A DNA stretch of 64,000 nt from Fimenecus sp052298855 (GTDB taxonomy: Bacteria; Bacillota; Clostridia; Oscillospirales; Acutalibacteraceae). Both the position numbers and the translations under genes were made by a program. The notes under the pieces were generated by a model. It was not told the origin of the DNA and made no database searches. It saw nothing but the letters and a program-made list of their open reading frames with translations. How positions within the stretch are numbered: the first letter of the stretch is position 1; each line of letters begins with the position of its first letter. Positions 41,825 through 51,041 of the stretch are shown here, one piece after another. The stretch spans positions 124,001 through 188,000 of the forward strand of contig DAVZXP010000004.1 in the NCBI GenBank assembly GCA_052298855.1, given 5' to 3'.

Positions 41825-44494
41825 TCAGTTGAGCGTAAACTCAATCGTTTTTGTTTCGCCTGGTGCGAAGGTAAGCGTTTCGGTTTTGTCGGAAAGTCCG
41901 CAGGAAAGCTTTATCGTTTGCTCAATATCAGAGGTTACGGTTACCTGTGCGGTTTTTGCGTTCGCGTCCCATTTAAGCGAGTCAACGGTGGCACGGGTTC
42001 TTGCCTTTATGCCTGTTATCTCGCCTGCGTCAAAGCCCGACTCAAGCAGTGCAGGAAGCACCTCTATCTCATTTGTGTTTGAATAAACAAGCGCTTCATT
42101 GACAATTCCGAGGTAGCCTATTGCAAAATCAGTACAATAACAGCTTCCTTGGTCGTAGTCGTGGTTTGTCATAAGAGAATTATATCTGATTTTATGGTTT
42201 TGAAGCTTCAAAAGAGCCGATGTGATACTTGTTCTGTCCTTGAGCCTTGCCGCAATAAGCGAACGGTGGACAAGTGCGTGGCTTGCCTCATTCTCCGAAG
42301 TTCTGTTATCAATCGCCTGTATGCAAGCCTGCTTGAGCTGTTCGTCGTTCTGCGTTTCAAACAGCGGCCATACACAGTAAAGGTGGCTTAAATGTCTGTG
42401 CTTGTTGTTCTCGCTGAACTGATTGCACGCCCATTCCTTGAGTGCTCCCGTCTCGTCATAGAGATACGGCGGAAGCTTTTTGAGCATATACTCCCACCTT
42501 GCCGTATCCGTTTCGGGTGCAACATCCTTTACAACGCTCAAAAGCATATTTATATTATCCCTGCATGCGGCAATGTCAATAGCCGTGTTTGCATCGGACG
42601 GAGACGGATAATTTGACGGGTTATTTTCGGGAGAATAACTCGGCAAAATGCAATAATATTCATTATCGGCAAGCTCCGTCTTACCCGCTTCGTAATGAAT
42701 ATCCCCGTTTGAGTCGGTGTAATACTCGGCGGTCATAAGCTGTTCCCAATAGTTTACAGACTTAATCAAAAGCGGCATAAGCACATCTTCTTCAAGCTGT
42801 AAGTAACCACGAGCCTTAATCGTTTCTATATCACTGTCCGTAAGGTCGTCGGCAGTCGTCGAAAGCACGGATTTGAGCTTTTCAAGGTCTATTTCGTCGC
42901 TTAACGGAATTCGTATATTGCCGTAGCACTGCAAAGCTTCATACAGCGGCTGAATCATCCAACTCGAGCCTGCGTTCCAATATCTGAACGGATACGGATA
43001 ACACGTTTCCGTGATTACCGCCTTGTCGCCGTCGGTATTTACGGGAGCCTGTATCGCATCGGTAAAACCATGGGTCGCAAGGGCGTTTTCCTCCCAATCG
43101 GGCAGTTGTCGAAGTATAAAATAGGTATAACCTATCGGCGAAGAAGAGATATTTCCCGTGTTCATCGACGAGGTCTGCAAATTAACATTTGCGTCCATTG
43201 TATATTTACTGCCCCAACCCGTGTTCCACTCGCCTGTCCACATACCGTAAAGGCGTGAGGTAGAATATCCGCTACAACAGAGGTATGCGTATCTGCCTGC
43301 ATAGTACGAACGCTGACTCAAAGCGGAATTGAGTTTTTTCTTAAATCGCTGCGAGCGTAAAAGTGATTCATTTGACTTGTCGGAGCTTCCGTCCTTCAAT
43401 GTAAGCGTTACGGCGTCGAACTGCGGCTTATATATTGCAAGATGTGCATTGAGCGCAGAGTCATAGCTGAATTTTCCGTCAGCCGTATATTTTTTTGCAA
43501 AATCAGTCGCTCTCTCATAAAGCGAATTTACAAGCGAATAGTCTACTTGAGCGTCAAAGTCGGAATATTCGCCCATATTGTAATCCCGTCCCGTAACGGT
43601 TATGAGATAAACACTGTCCGCTTCGCTTACGGTAACCTGCGGTTGAGTGTCCGAAGCATATTGCTCATCGGAGGGCTTGGCTTTTTCCGAAAAATCGAGC
43701 GTACCGCCGTCCGTTACAATATATGTAAGAGTGGCATAGCCGCCGTTTCTAAGCTCGGAATTTTCATAATCGGGATAATGTGCGACCATGGCAAGATATC
43801 CCTTGTCCCCGTCAGCCGTCTTTTTGTATCTTATATTTACCTCGTCACTCTTTGAATAGTTCGCAAGAGTGGAAATATCGTCATAGCTAAGCGTAACGGT
43901 TACGGGTGTATTTTCGCTTGACTTTTCGATTTTAGTGACGGTTACACAGTCGGCAAGAGAAGTAAAGGTAGTCCTCTCCCAAGTACCGTTTTTATCGGTG
44001 TATCTCACGCCGACCTGAGCCGTTTCGTAATCTGTATATCGAACATAGTCCTTTGTGCGGTGCTTCTGCGAGGAAATACGCAGCTGACCGCCCGGATGGA
44101 AACGGTAAACATCGTCGTAGCTTGCGTTATCGACTATGTCCTCACCCTTAACAATGCTCTGCTTTACCGTTTCAAGCTCGTTCGCCGTGTCGGGACAGGA
44201 TCGAGCGTTTTCGTTCGGCATAATAAAGTGCATATTCTGATAAATAATCGTATCGCTGTACGGACTGCCGCTTGTGATAAAGCCCTCAAGACCGTTTCCG
44301 CCGACCATTCCCTGCCGCCACGACTTTGTCTTATTTGTCTTTTTGTCGGAAAGCTGTGTGTAGGAGGTCGAATATGAGATTTTCTCATTATCCTTAAACA
44401 CATCGCTAATATCGGGCGTTTTTGCACAAGCGGTACACGAAACGCAAACCGCCGCAACAAGAGCCGCCGAAATCAACTTTTTCATATTTTTCAT
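41825..44494 (-). CDS. GH95-type glycoside hydrolase, lipoprotein
   Basis: 889 aa, starts at 44494 after GAGGTGAGG. A lipoprotein signal (LISAALVAAVCVSCTAC) suggests surface anchoring. Family traits: RQGMVGGNGLEGFI near the N-terminus, YGMWTGEWNTGWGSKYTMD and the catalytic-region FSENNKHRHLSHLYCVWPLF. GH95 enzymes are mostly 1,2-alpha-L-fucosidases, with some L-galactosidases. Host glycan (mucin or milk-oligosaccharide) use is plausible. There is no dockerin or other fucose gene nearby. Confidence 0.85.
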   Translation of the reverse strand: MKNMKKLISAALVAAVCVSCTACAKTPDISDVFKDNEKISYSTSYTQLSDKKTNKTKSWRQGMVGGNGLEGFITSGSPYSDTIIYQNMHFIMPNENARSCPDTANELETVKQSIVKGEDIVDNASYDDVYRFHPGGQLRISSQKHRTKDYVRYTDYETAQVGVRYTDKNGTWERTTFTSLADCVTVTKIEKSSENTPVTVTLSYDDISTLANYSKSDEVNIRYKKTADGDKGYLAMVAHYPDYENSELRNGGYATLTYIVTDGGTLDFSEKAKPSDEQYASDTQPQVTVSEADSVYLITVTGRDYNMGEYSDFDAQVDYSLVNSLYERATDFAKKYTADGKFSYDSALNAHLAIYKPQFDAVTLTLKDGSSDKSNESLLRSQRFKKKLNSALSQRSYYAGRYAYLCCSGYSTSRLYGMWTGEWNTGWGSKYTMDANVNLQTSSMNTGNISSSPIGYTYFILRQLPDWEENALATHGFTDAIQAPVNTDGDKAVITETCYPYPFRYWNAGSSWMIQPLYEALQCYGNIRIPLSDEIDLEKLKSVLSTTADDLTDSDIETIKARGYLQLEEDVLMPLLIKSVNYWEQLMTAEYYTDSNGDIHYEAGKTELADNEYYCILPSYSPENNPSNYPSPSDANTAIDIAACRDNINMLLSVVKDVAPETDTARWEYMLKKLPPYLYDETGALKEWACNQFSENNKHRHLSHLYCVWPLFETQNDEQLKQACIQAIDNRTSENEASHALVHRSLIAARLKDRTSITSALLKLQNHKIRYNSLMTNHDYDQGSCYCTDFAIGYLGIVNEALVYSNTNEIEVLPALLESGFDAGEITGIKARTRATVDSLKWDANAKTAQVTVTSDIEQTIKLSCGLSDKTETLTFAPGETKTIEFTLN

Positions 44495-44527
44495 TTCCTC
44501 ACCTCAAAAAAAGTTTATCAAAAATTA

Positions 44528-44574
44528 CTTGTGCGACAGCACAAGCGGCACGAAGTGACGGCGGCGACAGCCGC
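44528..44574. other. Cluster of hairpins in the GH95 leader
   Basis: CTTGTGC-GACA-GCACAAG (44528-44545), a weaker CGGCAC/GTG stem and GCGGC-GACA-GCCGC (44561-44574) lie in series. They are GC-rich within an AT-rich leader 35-80 bp upstream of the gene. Either a structured 5' UTR or a decayed repeat. Confidence 0.5.
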
Positions 44575-44691
44575 AATTTAGTCATTCAATGTTCTCCGAA
44601 ACGGTCAAAATCTTTGATTTTGTTATCGTTTCGTGAGGTTATTATATCACAATATTTTTTATAATACTATAAATATTTTTTACAAAGCTTA

Positions 44692-44728
44692 TTGACTTTA
44701 TCAAGGTAAAGTGCTAACATATTAGTAC
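44692..44728 (+). promoter_or_regulatory. his operon promoter with overlapping operator
   Basis: TTGACT (44692-44697), 17-nt spacer, TAACAT (44715-44720). GTGCTAACATATTAGTAC (44711-44728) is an imperfect palindrome (GTGCTAA/TTAGTAC) covering the -10, a plausible site for the TrpR-like regulator encoded first in the operon. Confidence 0.7.
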
Positions 44729-44751
44729 GACAGAGTAAAGGAGCTATAGCA

Positions 44752-45048
44752 ATGGCAGATTTCAGAACAGAGGCAACAGATCGTCTTTTCCAAACCTTTC
44801 TAAATCTTGAGAGTCTTGATGACTGTTATAAATACTTCGACGACCTATGCACAAAAAAGGAAATTATCGATATGGCGCAACGTCTTGAAGCCGCTATAAT
44901 GCTTGAAAAGGGAGCAAATTACCTTACTATTTCAAAGCAAGTGGGCATAAGCACCGCCACTATAGGCAGGGTCAGCAACTGTCTGCGCTACGGCTCGGGC
45001 GGATATGAAAGTGCAATAAAGAAGCTTGAGGAGAGTGAAGAGAAATGA
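44752..45048 (+). CDS. yerC: YerC/YecD family TrpR-related regulator
   Basis: 98 aa after AAAGGAGCTATAGC. TrpR-like all-helical fold with helix-turn-helix YLTISKQVGISTATIGRVSN. In Firmicutes this family is linked to histidine-gene control (called HisR in regulon reconstructions). The position at the head of the his operon and the palindrome at the promoter fit autoregulated histidine repression. Overlaps hisZ by 4 bp. Confidence 0.88.
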   Translation: MADFRTEATDRLFQTFLNLESLDDCYKYFDDLCTKKEIIDMAQRLEAAIMLEKGANYLTISKQVGISTATIGRVSNCLRYGSGGYESAIKKLEESEEK

Positions 45049-46169
45049 TAATCGAAACAGATAATCTCAAATATGACGAGCAGGCTGTGTTTCTTCTTCG
45101 CTCGCTCTATTCAAAATACGGCTACAAGCAATACAAAATGCGTAAGTTTGAGGAATATGACCTCTATGTTCGCAATAAGGATTTTTTAATTTCCGACAGC
45201 GTAATAACCTTTACCGACACCAACGGCAAGCTTATGGCATTAAAGCCCGACGTAACCCTGTCGATAGTCAAGAACACAAAGGACTCCGACGGCTCTGTAC
45301 AAAAAGTATATTACGACGAAAATGTTTACAGGGTATCAAAGGGCACTCATTCATATAAGGAAATAAAGCAGGCGGGTCTTGAGTGCATCGGCGATGTTGA
45401 TGCTTATTGTGTATGCGAGGTTTTAAGCCTTGCCATAAAGAGTCTTATGACGATAAGCGAAAACTGCGTCGTTGACGTTTCCGACCTTGCGATACTTTTT
45501 GCGCTTTATGATTATATCGGTCTTTCATACGAGGCAAGAAAAAGAATGACCTCACTCATTTCCGACAAAAACGCCCACGAAATGAAGCGGCTTTGTGAGG
45601 ATATATCGGTTTCGGCAGAAAGCACGGCGCTTTTGGAGGAGCTTATATCCTACAACGGCACTCCCGACGAGATTTTGCCGAGGCTCAAGGCTATGGCTGA
45701 ACGAATAGGCGCACAGGCTGAATTTTCGGAATTTGAAAGCGTTGTTTCATCACTTGACAAGGAGCTCCAAAGCAAGCTGCGTATTGACTTCTCGGTAGTG
45801 AGCGATATAAACTATTATAATGGTATTGTTTTTAAGGGCTTTATCGACAAAATTCCCGACAGCGTGCTTTCGGGCGGCAGATACGACTCGCTTATGCAGA
45901 GTATGTCGAGAAAATCAAAGGCAATAGGCTTTGCCGTATATATAGATATGCTTGAACGCTTTAATATAAAGGAAAGGGAGTTTGACTATGCTGCGGTTTT
46001 GCTCTATTCGGAAAACGACGGCATTTCAACAGTCAAGAACGCATCGCAAAGGCTTATAAACGAGTACGGCTGCGTATTCACGGCAAAAAAGTTCCCCGAA
46101 AAGTCAACCTACGGTAAGCTTTTCGAGCTTCAAAACGGAGAGGTGATTTTAATTGAAAACAATGCTTAA
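45045..46169 (+). CDS. hisZ: HisZ, ATP phosphoribosyltransferase regulatory subunit
   Basis: 374 aa, HisRS-like paralogue lacking synthetase activity. Motif 1 and 2 remnants are visible (LMALKPDVTLSIVKN; VYRVSKGTHSYKEIKQAGLE) and YYNGIVFKGFIDKIPDSVLS replaces the histidine-A motif. Needed with short HisG for feedback-regulated first-step activity. Overlaps hisG by 17 bp. Confidence 0.93.
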   Translation: MIIETDNLKYDEQAVFLLRSLYSKYGYKQYKMRKFEEYDLYVRNKDFLISDSVITFTDTNGKLMALKPDVTLSIVKNTKDSDGSVQKVYYDENVYRVSKGTHSYKEIKQAGLECIGDVDAYCVCEVLSLAIKSLMTISENCVVDVSDLAILFALYDYIGLSYEARKRMTSLISDKNAHEMKRLCEDISVSAESTALLEELISYNGTPDEILPRLKAMAERIGAQAEFSEFESVVSSLDKELQSKLRIDFSVVSDINYYNGIVFKGFIDKIPDSVLSGGRYDSLMQSMSRKSKAIGFAVYIDMLERFNIKEREFDYAAVLLYSENDGISTVKNASQRLINEYGCVFTAKKFPEKSTYGKLFELQNGEVILIENNA

Positions 46170-46794
46170 TGTTGCTCTCCCAAAGGGCAGGCTCGGCGAA
46201 AGGGTTTATTCTATGTTCGAAAAGGCAGGCTTCCCCTGCCCGTCAATCAAGGAGGTAAACCGAAAGCTTATATTTGAAAACGAAGAGGCAGGCGTTCGCT
46301 ACTTCTGGGTAAAGCCCTCGGATGTTGCCATATACGTCGAAAGAGGCGCCGCAGACATAGGCATTGCGGGCAAGGATATTCTTCTTGAATATGAGCCGGA
46401 TATTTATGAGCTGCTCGACCTCGGAATAGGCAAATGCAGAATGGCGGTCGCCGCACCTAAGGGCTTCCGTGACGACGTTCGCAAAACGCTTCGGGTTGCA
46501 ACGAAATTTTCAAACATAGCTCAAAATTATTACGCCTCACTCGGCAGAGATATTGATATAATACATCTTAACGGGTCAATCGAGATAGCTCCGATTTTAG
46601 GACTTTCCGACGTTATTGTAGATATTGTCGAAACAGGTACGACGCTTAAAGAGAACAATCTTGAGGTCGTTGAAACGGTCGTTCCGATTTCGGCAAGGCT
46701 TATAGCAAACAAGACGGGCTACAAGTTCAAAACGGCTCAAATCGAAAAGGTTACAAATTGCTTAAAGCAGCAGGTGGAATATAAAAATGATTAA
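46153..46794 (+). CDS. hisG: HisG, ATP phosphoribosyltransferase (short form)
   Basis: 213 aa, the short form that depends on HisZ. TTG start at 46153, supported by GAGGTGAT at proper distance; an ATG at 46162 would be too far. LPKGRLGERVYSMFEKAG, IGIAGKDILLEYEPD and the PRPP-binding DVIVDIVETGTTLKENNL are present. Catalyses the committed step of histidine synthesis. Confidence 0.95.
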   Translation: MKTMLNVALPKGRLGERVYSMFEKAGFPCPSIKEVNRKLIFENEEAGVRYFWVKPSDVAIYVERGAADIGIAGKDILLEYEPDIYELLDLGIGKCRMAVAAPKGFRDDVRKTLRVATKFSNIAQNYYASLGRDIDIIHLNGSIEIAPILGLSDVIVDIVETGTTLKENNLEVVETVVPISARLIANKTGYKFKTAQIEKVTNCLKQQVEYKND

Positions 46795-48067
46795 GATAAT
46801 GAAATACGGCGAAGTGCCGAACAGTGAAATTTTTGCCCGTTCCGTTCCGAAAACCGATGTTGCGGGAACGGTTGCCGAAATCATAAAAAACGTAAGAGAA
46901 AACGGCGACAAAGCACTTTTTGAATACTGTGAAAAATTTGATAAGGCACAGCTTTCCTCACTTGCGGTAACAAAAGAGGAAATCGACGAGGCGTTGAGCC
47001 TTGTAGAGCCTGAATTTTTAGAAATACTTGAAAAGGCGGCAAAAAACATCAGAAAATTTCACTCCCGTCAGGTGCGCAACAGCTTTATAATCAACGATGA
47101 GGACGGAATTGTAATCGGTCAGAAGATAATCCCCGTCGACAGAGCGGGACTGTATGTGCCGGGCGGTACTGCGGCTTATCCGTCAACAGTTCTTATGGAT
47201 GCCATTCCTGCAAAGATAGCAGGCTGCCGTGAGGTCGTTATGGTAACCCCTCCGACAAAAGACGGCAAGGTGAATCCCGTTATACTTGCGGCGGCGTACG
47301 TTGCAGGCATTGACCGAATTTTCAAGGTCGGCGGAGCGCAGGCAATAGCGGCACTCGCATACGGAACGCAGAGTATTCCTAAGGTAGACAAAATCGTAGG
47401 TCCGGGAAACGCTTTTGTGGCTGAGGCTAAAAAGCAGGTTTTCGGCGTTGTTTCAATCGATATGATAGCAGGTCCGAGTGAGATACTGATAGTTGCGGAC
47501 GGCAAATCAAATCCGGCATATGTTGCGGCAGATTTGCTCTCACAGGCAGAGCACGACAAAATGGCAAGTGCAGTACTTGTGACCGACAGCGCAGAGCTTG
47601 CAGAAAACGTCAGCACGGAGCTTGAAAAGCAAATTCCGTTGCTTGAACGCCGTGAAATCGCAAGAGAGTCCATTGATGTAAACGGCAAAATAATCGTTGC
47701 CGATACACTTGACGCCGCAATTGAAATCGCAAATGAAATTGCTCCCGAGCATTTGGAGCTATGCGTTGACAATCCGTTTGACAAGCTCGACAGCATACGT
47801 CACGCAGGCTCGATATTTATGGGCAGAAATTGTCCCGAGGCTCTCGGCGACTATTTTGCAGGGCCTAACCACACCCTGCCGACAAGCGGAACGGCAAAAT
47901 TTTCAAGTCCGCTTTCCGTTGACGACTTCATAAAGAAAACGCAATACACCTATTACACAAAGGACGCACTCAAAAAAGTTGCCTTTGACGTTGCGGCTTT
48001 TGCGAAAAAAGAGGGCTTGACGGCACACGCAAAGAGTGCTGTTATCCGTGTGGAGGACGAGCAGTGA
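46787..48067 (+). CDS. hisD: HisD, histidinol dehydrogenase
   Basis: 426 aa. Zn- and NAD-dependent double oxidation of histidinol to histidine. GLYVPGGTAAYPSTVLMDAI, the signature IDMIAGPSEILIVAD and EHLELCVDNP are visible, with zinc-site His/Gln in LSQAEHDKMASA. Overlaps both neighbours. Confidence 0.96.
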   Translation: MIKIMKYGEVPNSEIFARSVPKTDVAGTVAEIIKNVRENGDKALFEYCEKFDKAQLSSLAVTKEEIDEALSLVEPEFLEILEKAAKNIRKFHSRQVRNSFIINDEDGIVIGQKIIPVDRAGLYVPGGTAAYPSTVLMDAIPAKIAGCREVVMVTPPTKDGKVNPVILAAAYVAGIDRIFKVGGAQAIAALAYGTQSIPKVDKIVGPGNAFVAEAKKQVFGVVSIDMIAGPSEILIVADGKSNPAYVAADLLSQAEHDKMASAVLVTDSAELAENVSTELEKQIPLLERREIARESIDVNGKIIVADTLDAAIEIANEIAPEHLELCVDNPFDKLDSIRHAGSIFMGRNCPEALGDYFAGPNHTLPTSGTAKFSSPLSVDDFIKKTQYTYYTKDALKKVAFDVAAFAKKEGLTAHAKSAVIRVEDEQ

Positions 48068-49119
48068 GCAGATACTTTTCAAAAAAATTCAAGGCTCTTG
48101 TCCCCTACACTCCGGGAGAGCAGCCCAAAGAGATGAAATACATAAAACTGAACACCAATGAGTCTCCGTTTCCGCCGAGCGAAAAGGCAATGAAAAAAGC
48201 AGCCGAAGCGGTTAAAAATCTTCAGCTTTATTGCGACCCCGAGTGCCGTGAGCTTGTAAAAAAGGCAAGCGAAGTCTTTTCGGTCGATACAGATGAAATA
48301 CTTTTCACAAACGGCTCGGATGAAATTCTTAATTTCGCTTTTTCAGCCTTTTGCGACGAAACGCACCCTGCGGTTTTCCCCGACATAACCTACGGCTTTT
48401 ATCCCGTATTTGCCGAGATAAACCGTGTGCCTTATGAGGAAATTCCGCTAAAGGACGATTTCACGATTTCGGTTGACGACTACATCGGAATAAACAAAAC
48501 GATTTTTATTGCAAACCCCAATGCCCCGACAGGCATTGCGTTAAGTCTTAACGACATTGAAAAAATCGTTTTCTCAAACCCCGATTCGGTTGTTGTGATA
48601 GACGAAGCGTATGTTGACTTCGGCACGGAAAGTGCCGTAAGCCTTATTCACAAATACAGCAATCTGCTTGTCACGCAGACCTTTTCAAAATCACGCTCGC
48701 TTGCAGGCGGACGGCTCGGCTTCGGAATTGCCTGTAAAGAACTTATAGCAGACCTTAATACAATCAAATATTCCACAAATCCATATAACATAAACTCTAT
48801 CACTCAGGCGATGGGAGCAGGCGTTTTAGAGGATGAGGAATACACAAAAAACAACTGTAAGAGGATAATCGAAAACAGAGAGTATCTTACAAAAAAGCTT
48901 GAAGCTATGGGCTTTTTCGTTCTTCCGTCAAAGGCTAATTTTGTGTTTGCAAGGCACGACAAAGTAGGCGGACGGGCACTCTATGAGGCTCTCAAAAGCA
49001 ACGGTGTGCTTGTAAGACATTTCGACAGCGAAAGGCTCAGGGACTATAACCGTATCACGGTAGGAACAAAAGAACAAATCGATATACTTACACAAAAAAT
49101 CACGGAGAAAGGCGATTAA
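48064..49119 (+). CDS. hisC: HisC, histidinol-phosphate aminotransferase
   Basis: 351 aa, GTG start overlapping the hisD stop by 4 bp. PLP class I/II aminotransferase: LNTNESPFPPSEKAMK, TNGSDEILNFAF, NAPTGIAL and the PLP-Lys in TQTFSKSRSLAGGRLGF. Converts imidazole-acetol phosphate to histidinol phosphate. Confidence 0.94.
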   Translation: MSRYFSKKFKALVPYTPGEQPKEMKYIKLNTNESPFPPSEKAMKKAAEAVKNLQLYCDPECRELVKKASEVFSVDTDEILFTNGSDEILNFAFSAFCDETHPAVFPDITYGFYPVFAEINRVPYEEIPLKDDFTISVDDYIGINKTIFIANPNAPTGIALSLNDIEKIVFSNPDSVVVIDEAYVDFGTESAVSLIHKYSNLLVTQTFSKSRSLAGGRLGFGIACKELIADLNTIKYSTNPYNINSITQAMGAGVLEDEEYTKNNCKRIIENREYLTKKLEAMGFFVLPSKANFVFARHDKVGGRALYEALKSNGVLVRHFDSERLRDYNRITVGTKEQIDILTQKITEKGD

Positions 49120-49120
49120 A

Positions 49121-49708
49121 ATGAGAACTGCAAAAATTGACAGAAAAACCAACGAAACCGATATAAAGCTCTCGCTGAATATCGACGGAACAGGCAAAAG
49201 CGACATCAACAGCGGCTGCGGCTTTCTTGACCACATGCTGACTCTTTTCGCCTCTCACGGAAAATTCGACCTTGAAATTAAGTGTGACGGCGACACCTAT
49301 GTTGACGACCACCACACGACCGAGGATATAGGCATTGCTCTCGGGCAGGCTTTTTCGCAGGCTCTCGGCGACAAAAAAGGTATCGTTCGCTACGGGGACA
49401 TGATTCTTCCTATGGACGAGGCTCTTATTCTTACGGCGGTTGATTTTTCGGGCAGAAGCTGTCTCGGTTACTCGCTTGACATTCCTGCGCAAAAGGTCGG
49501 CTCCTTCGACACCGAGCTTGTAAAGGAATTTTTTATCGCATTCACAAGCAATGCAAAGCTCACTCTTCACATAAAGCAGCTTGACGGAGAAAACTCACAC
49601 CACATAATTGAGGGTGCGTTCAAGTCAGTCGCAAGAAGCATCAGAGCTGCGGTAAAAATCGACAGCGATTTTGCCGACGAAATTCCGTCCTCAAAGGGTG
49701 TGTTATAA
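49121..49708 (+). CDS. hisB: HisB, imidazoleglycerol-phosphate dehydratase
   Basis: 195 aa, monofunctional form without phosphatase domain. GCGFLDHMLTLFASHGKFDL and YVDDHHTTEDIGIALGQA contain the Mn-binding His/Glu clusters; a second copy is DTELVKEFFIAF and ENSHHIIEGAFKS. Starts 1 bp after hisC. Confidence 0.96.
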   Translation: MRTAKIDRKTNETDIKLSLNIDGTGKSDINSGCGFLDHMLTLFASHGKFDLEIKCDGDTYVDDHHTTEDIGIALGQAFSQALGDKKGIVRYGDMILPMDEALILTAVDFSGRSCLGYSLDIPAQKVGSFDTELVKEFFIAFTSNAKLTLHIKQLDGENSHHIIEGAFKSVARSIRAAVKIDSDFADEIPSSKGVL

Positions 49709-50328
49709 TGGTTGCAATTATTGATTACGGCGTGGGAAATCTCTTTTCGTTAAAAAGCTCATTTTCCGCTATCGGTGCAGACGCCGTTGTTACAAACTCA
49801 AAGTCGGACCTTGAAAGGGCGGAGTCGATTATTCTGCCGGGCGTCGGTGCGTTTTGTGACGCCGCAAAAAAGCTCAAGGACAGCGGTCTCGAGGACACGG
49901 TTGTTTCCCTTGCGAAAGCCGGGAAGCCGCTTATGGGCATTTGCCTCGGTATGCAGCTTCTGTTTGAGAAAAGCTATGAATACGGCGAGCACAGAGGCTT
50001 GGGACTTATTAAGGGCGAGATAAGACCTATCGAAACAGTCATTCCTAAGGGCTATAAAATTCCGCATATCGGCTGGAACAGCCTTGAAATTCGAAAGCCC
50101 ACACCGATTTTTGAAAACGTAAAAAACGGCGAGTATGTTTACTTCGTCCATTCATATTATGCCGCCGACTGTGAAAGCTCGGTAACGGCGGTATCAGACT
50201 ACGGCGCACCGCTTACAGCGTCGGTACAAGCGGGAAATATTTTCGGCTGTCAGTTTCATCCCGAAAAAAGCGGCGAAACAGGACTTAAAATACTTCGCTC
50301 ATTTGTAGCCTTAGGGGAGGGAAAATAA
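49708..50328 (+). CDS. hisH: HisH, imidazole glycerol phosphate synthase glutaminase subunit
   Basis: 206 aa. Class I glutamine amidotransferase: IDYGVGNLFSLKSSF, the nucleophile Cys in MGICLGMQLLF, and His/Glu in FGCQFHPEKSG. Supplies ammonia to HisF. Start overlaps the hisB stop (TAATG). Confidence 0.96.
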   Translation: MVAIIDYGVGNLFSLKSSFSAIGADAVVTNSKSDLERAESIILPGVGAFCDAAKKLKDSGLEDTVVSLAKAGKPLMGICLGMQLLFEKSYEYGEHRGLGLIKGEIRPIETVIPKGYKIPHIGWNSLEIRKPTPIFENVKNGEYVYFVHSYYAADCESSVTAVSDYGAPLTASVQAGNIFGCQFHPEKSGETGLKILRSFVALGEGK

Positions 50329-51041
50329 TGTTTATCTATCCTGCAATAGACCTTTACGAGGGCAAGGCGGTAAGACTTTTCAAGGGCGATTACGCACAAA
50401 TGGAGGTCTTTTCGGAAAATCCGCCCGAGGTCGCAAAGGATTTTGAGAGCTGCGGCGCAACGCACATACATCTTGTTGACCTTGAGGGTGCAAAGAACGG
50501 AAAAACGCCGAATTTTGACACGGTTATGAAAATTCACAACACAACTGATATGTTTTGCGAAATCGGCGGCGGAATACGAAGTATGGAAACGGTCGAAATG
50601 TACCTTGAAAACGGAATTGACCGTGTAATTCTCGGCACAGCGGCTGTAAATGACAGAAAATTCCTTGAAAGAGCCGTCGGAAAATATAAAGACAGAATTG
50701 CAGTCGGCGTTGACATAAAAGACGGCTTTGTCGCAATCAAAGGCTGGACGGAAAAGTCGGAGCTTGAGGCGTTTGCGTTTTGCAGAGATATGCAGGCTCT
50801 CGGCGTTTCGACGCTCATATGCACCGATATTTCAAAGGACGGCGCAATGAAAGGCACAAACCATAGTTTGTACAAGGAATTGAGCGAGCAGCTGAAGATG
50901 AACATAATTGCCTCGGGCGGAGTTTCCTCGCTCGATGATGTAAAAAAGCTTCGTGCACTCAATATTTACGGTGCGATAATCGGTAAGGCTTATTATACAA
51001 AGGCTATCGATTTGAGAAAGGCGGTTGAGTTGGCTCTGTGA
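50328..51041 (+). CDS. hisA: HisA, ProFAR isomerase
   Basis: 237 aa TIM barrel. IYPAIDLYEGKAVRLFKGDY has the first catalytic Asp; IASGGVSSLDDVKKL has the second phosphate-binding loop. Opens the ribose ring of 5'-ProFAR. Overlaps hisH and hisF. Confidence 0.96.
   Translation: MFIYPAIDLYEGKAVRLFKGDYAQMEVFSENPPEVAKDFESCGATHIHLVDLEGAKNGKTPNFDTVMKIHNTTDMFCEIGGGIRSMETVEMYLENGIDRVILGTAAVNDRKFLERAVGKYKDRIAVGVDIKDGFVAIKGWTEKSELEAFAFCRDMQALGVSTLICTDISKDGAMKGTNHSLYKELSEQLKMNIIASGGVSSLDDVKKLRALNIYGAIIGKAYYTKAIDLRKAVELAL

Noticed and set aside
47176..47796. 206-codon minus-strand frame inside hisD
   Set aside because: Shadow of hisD; no start signal and low-complexity Ser/Ala content.
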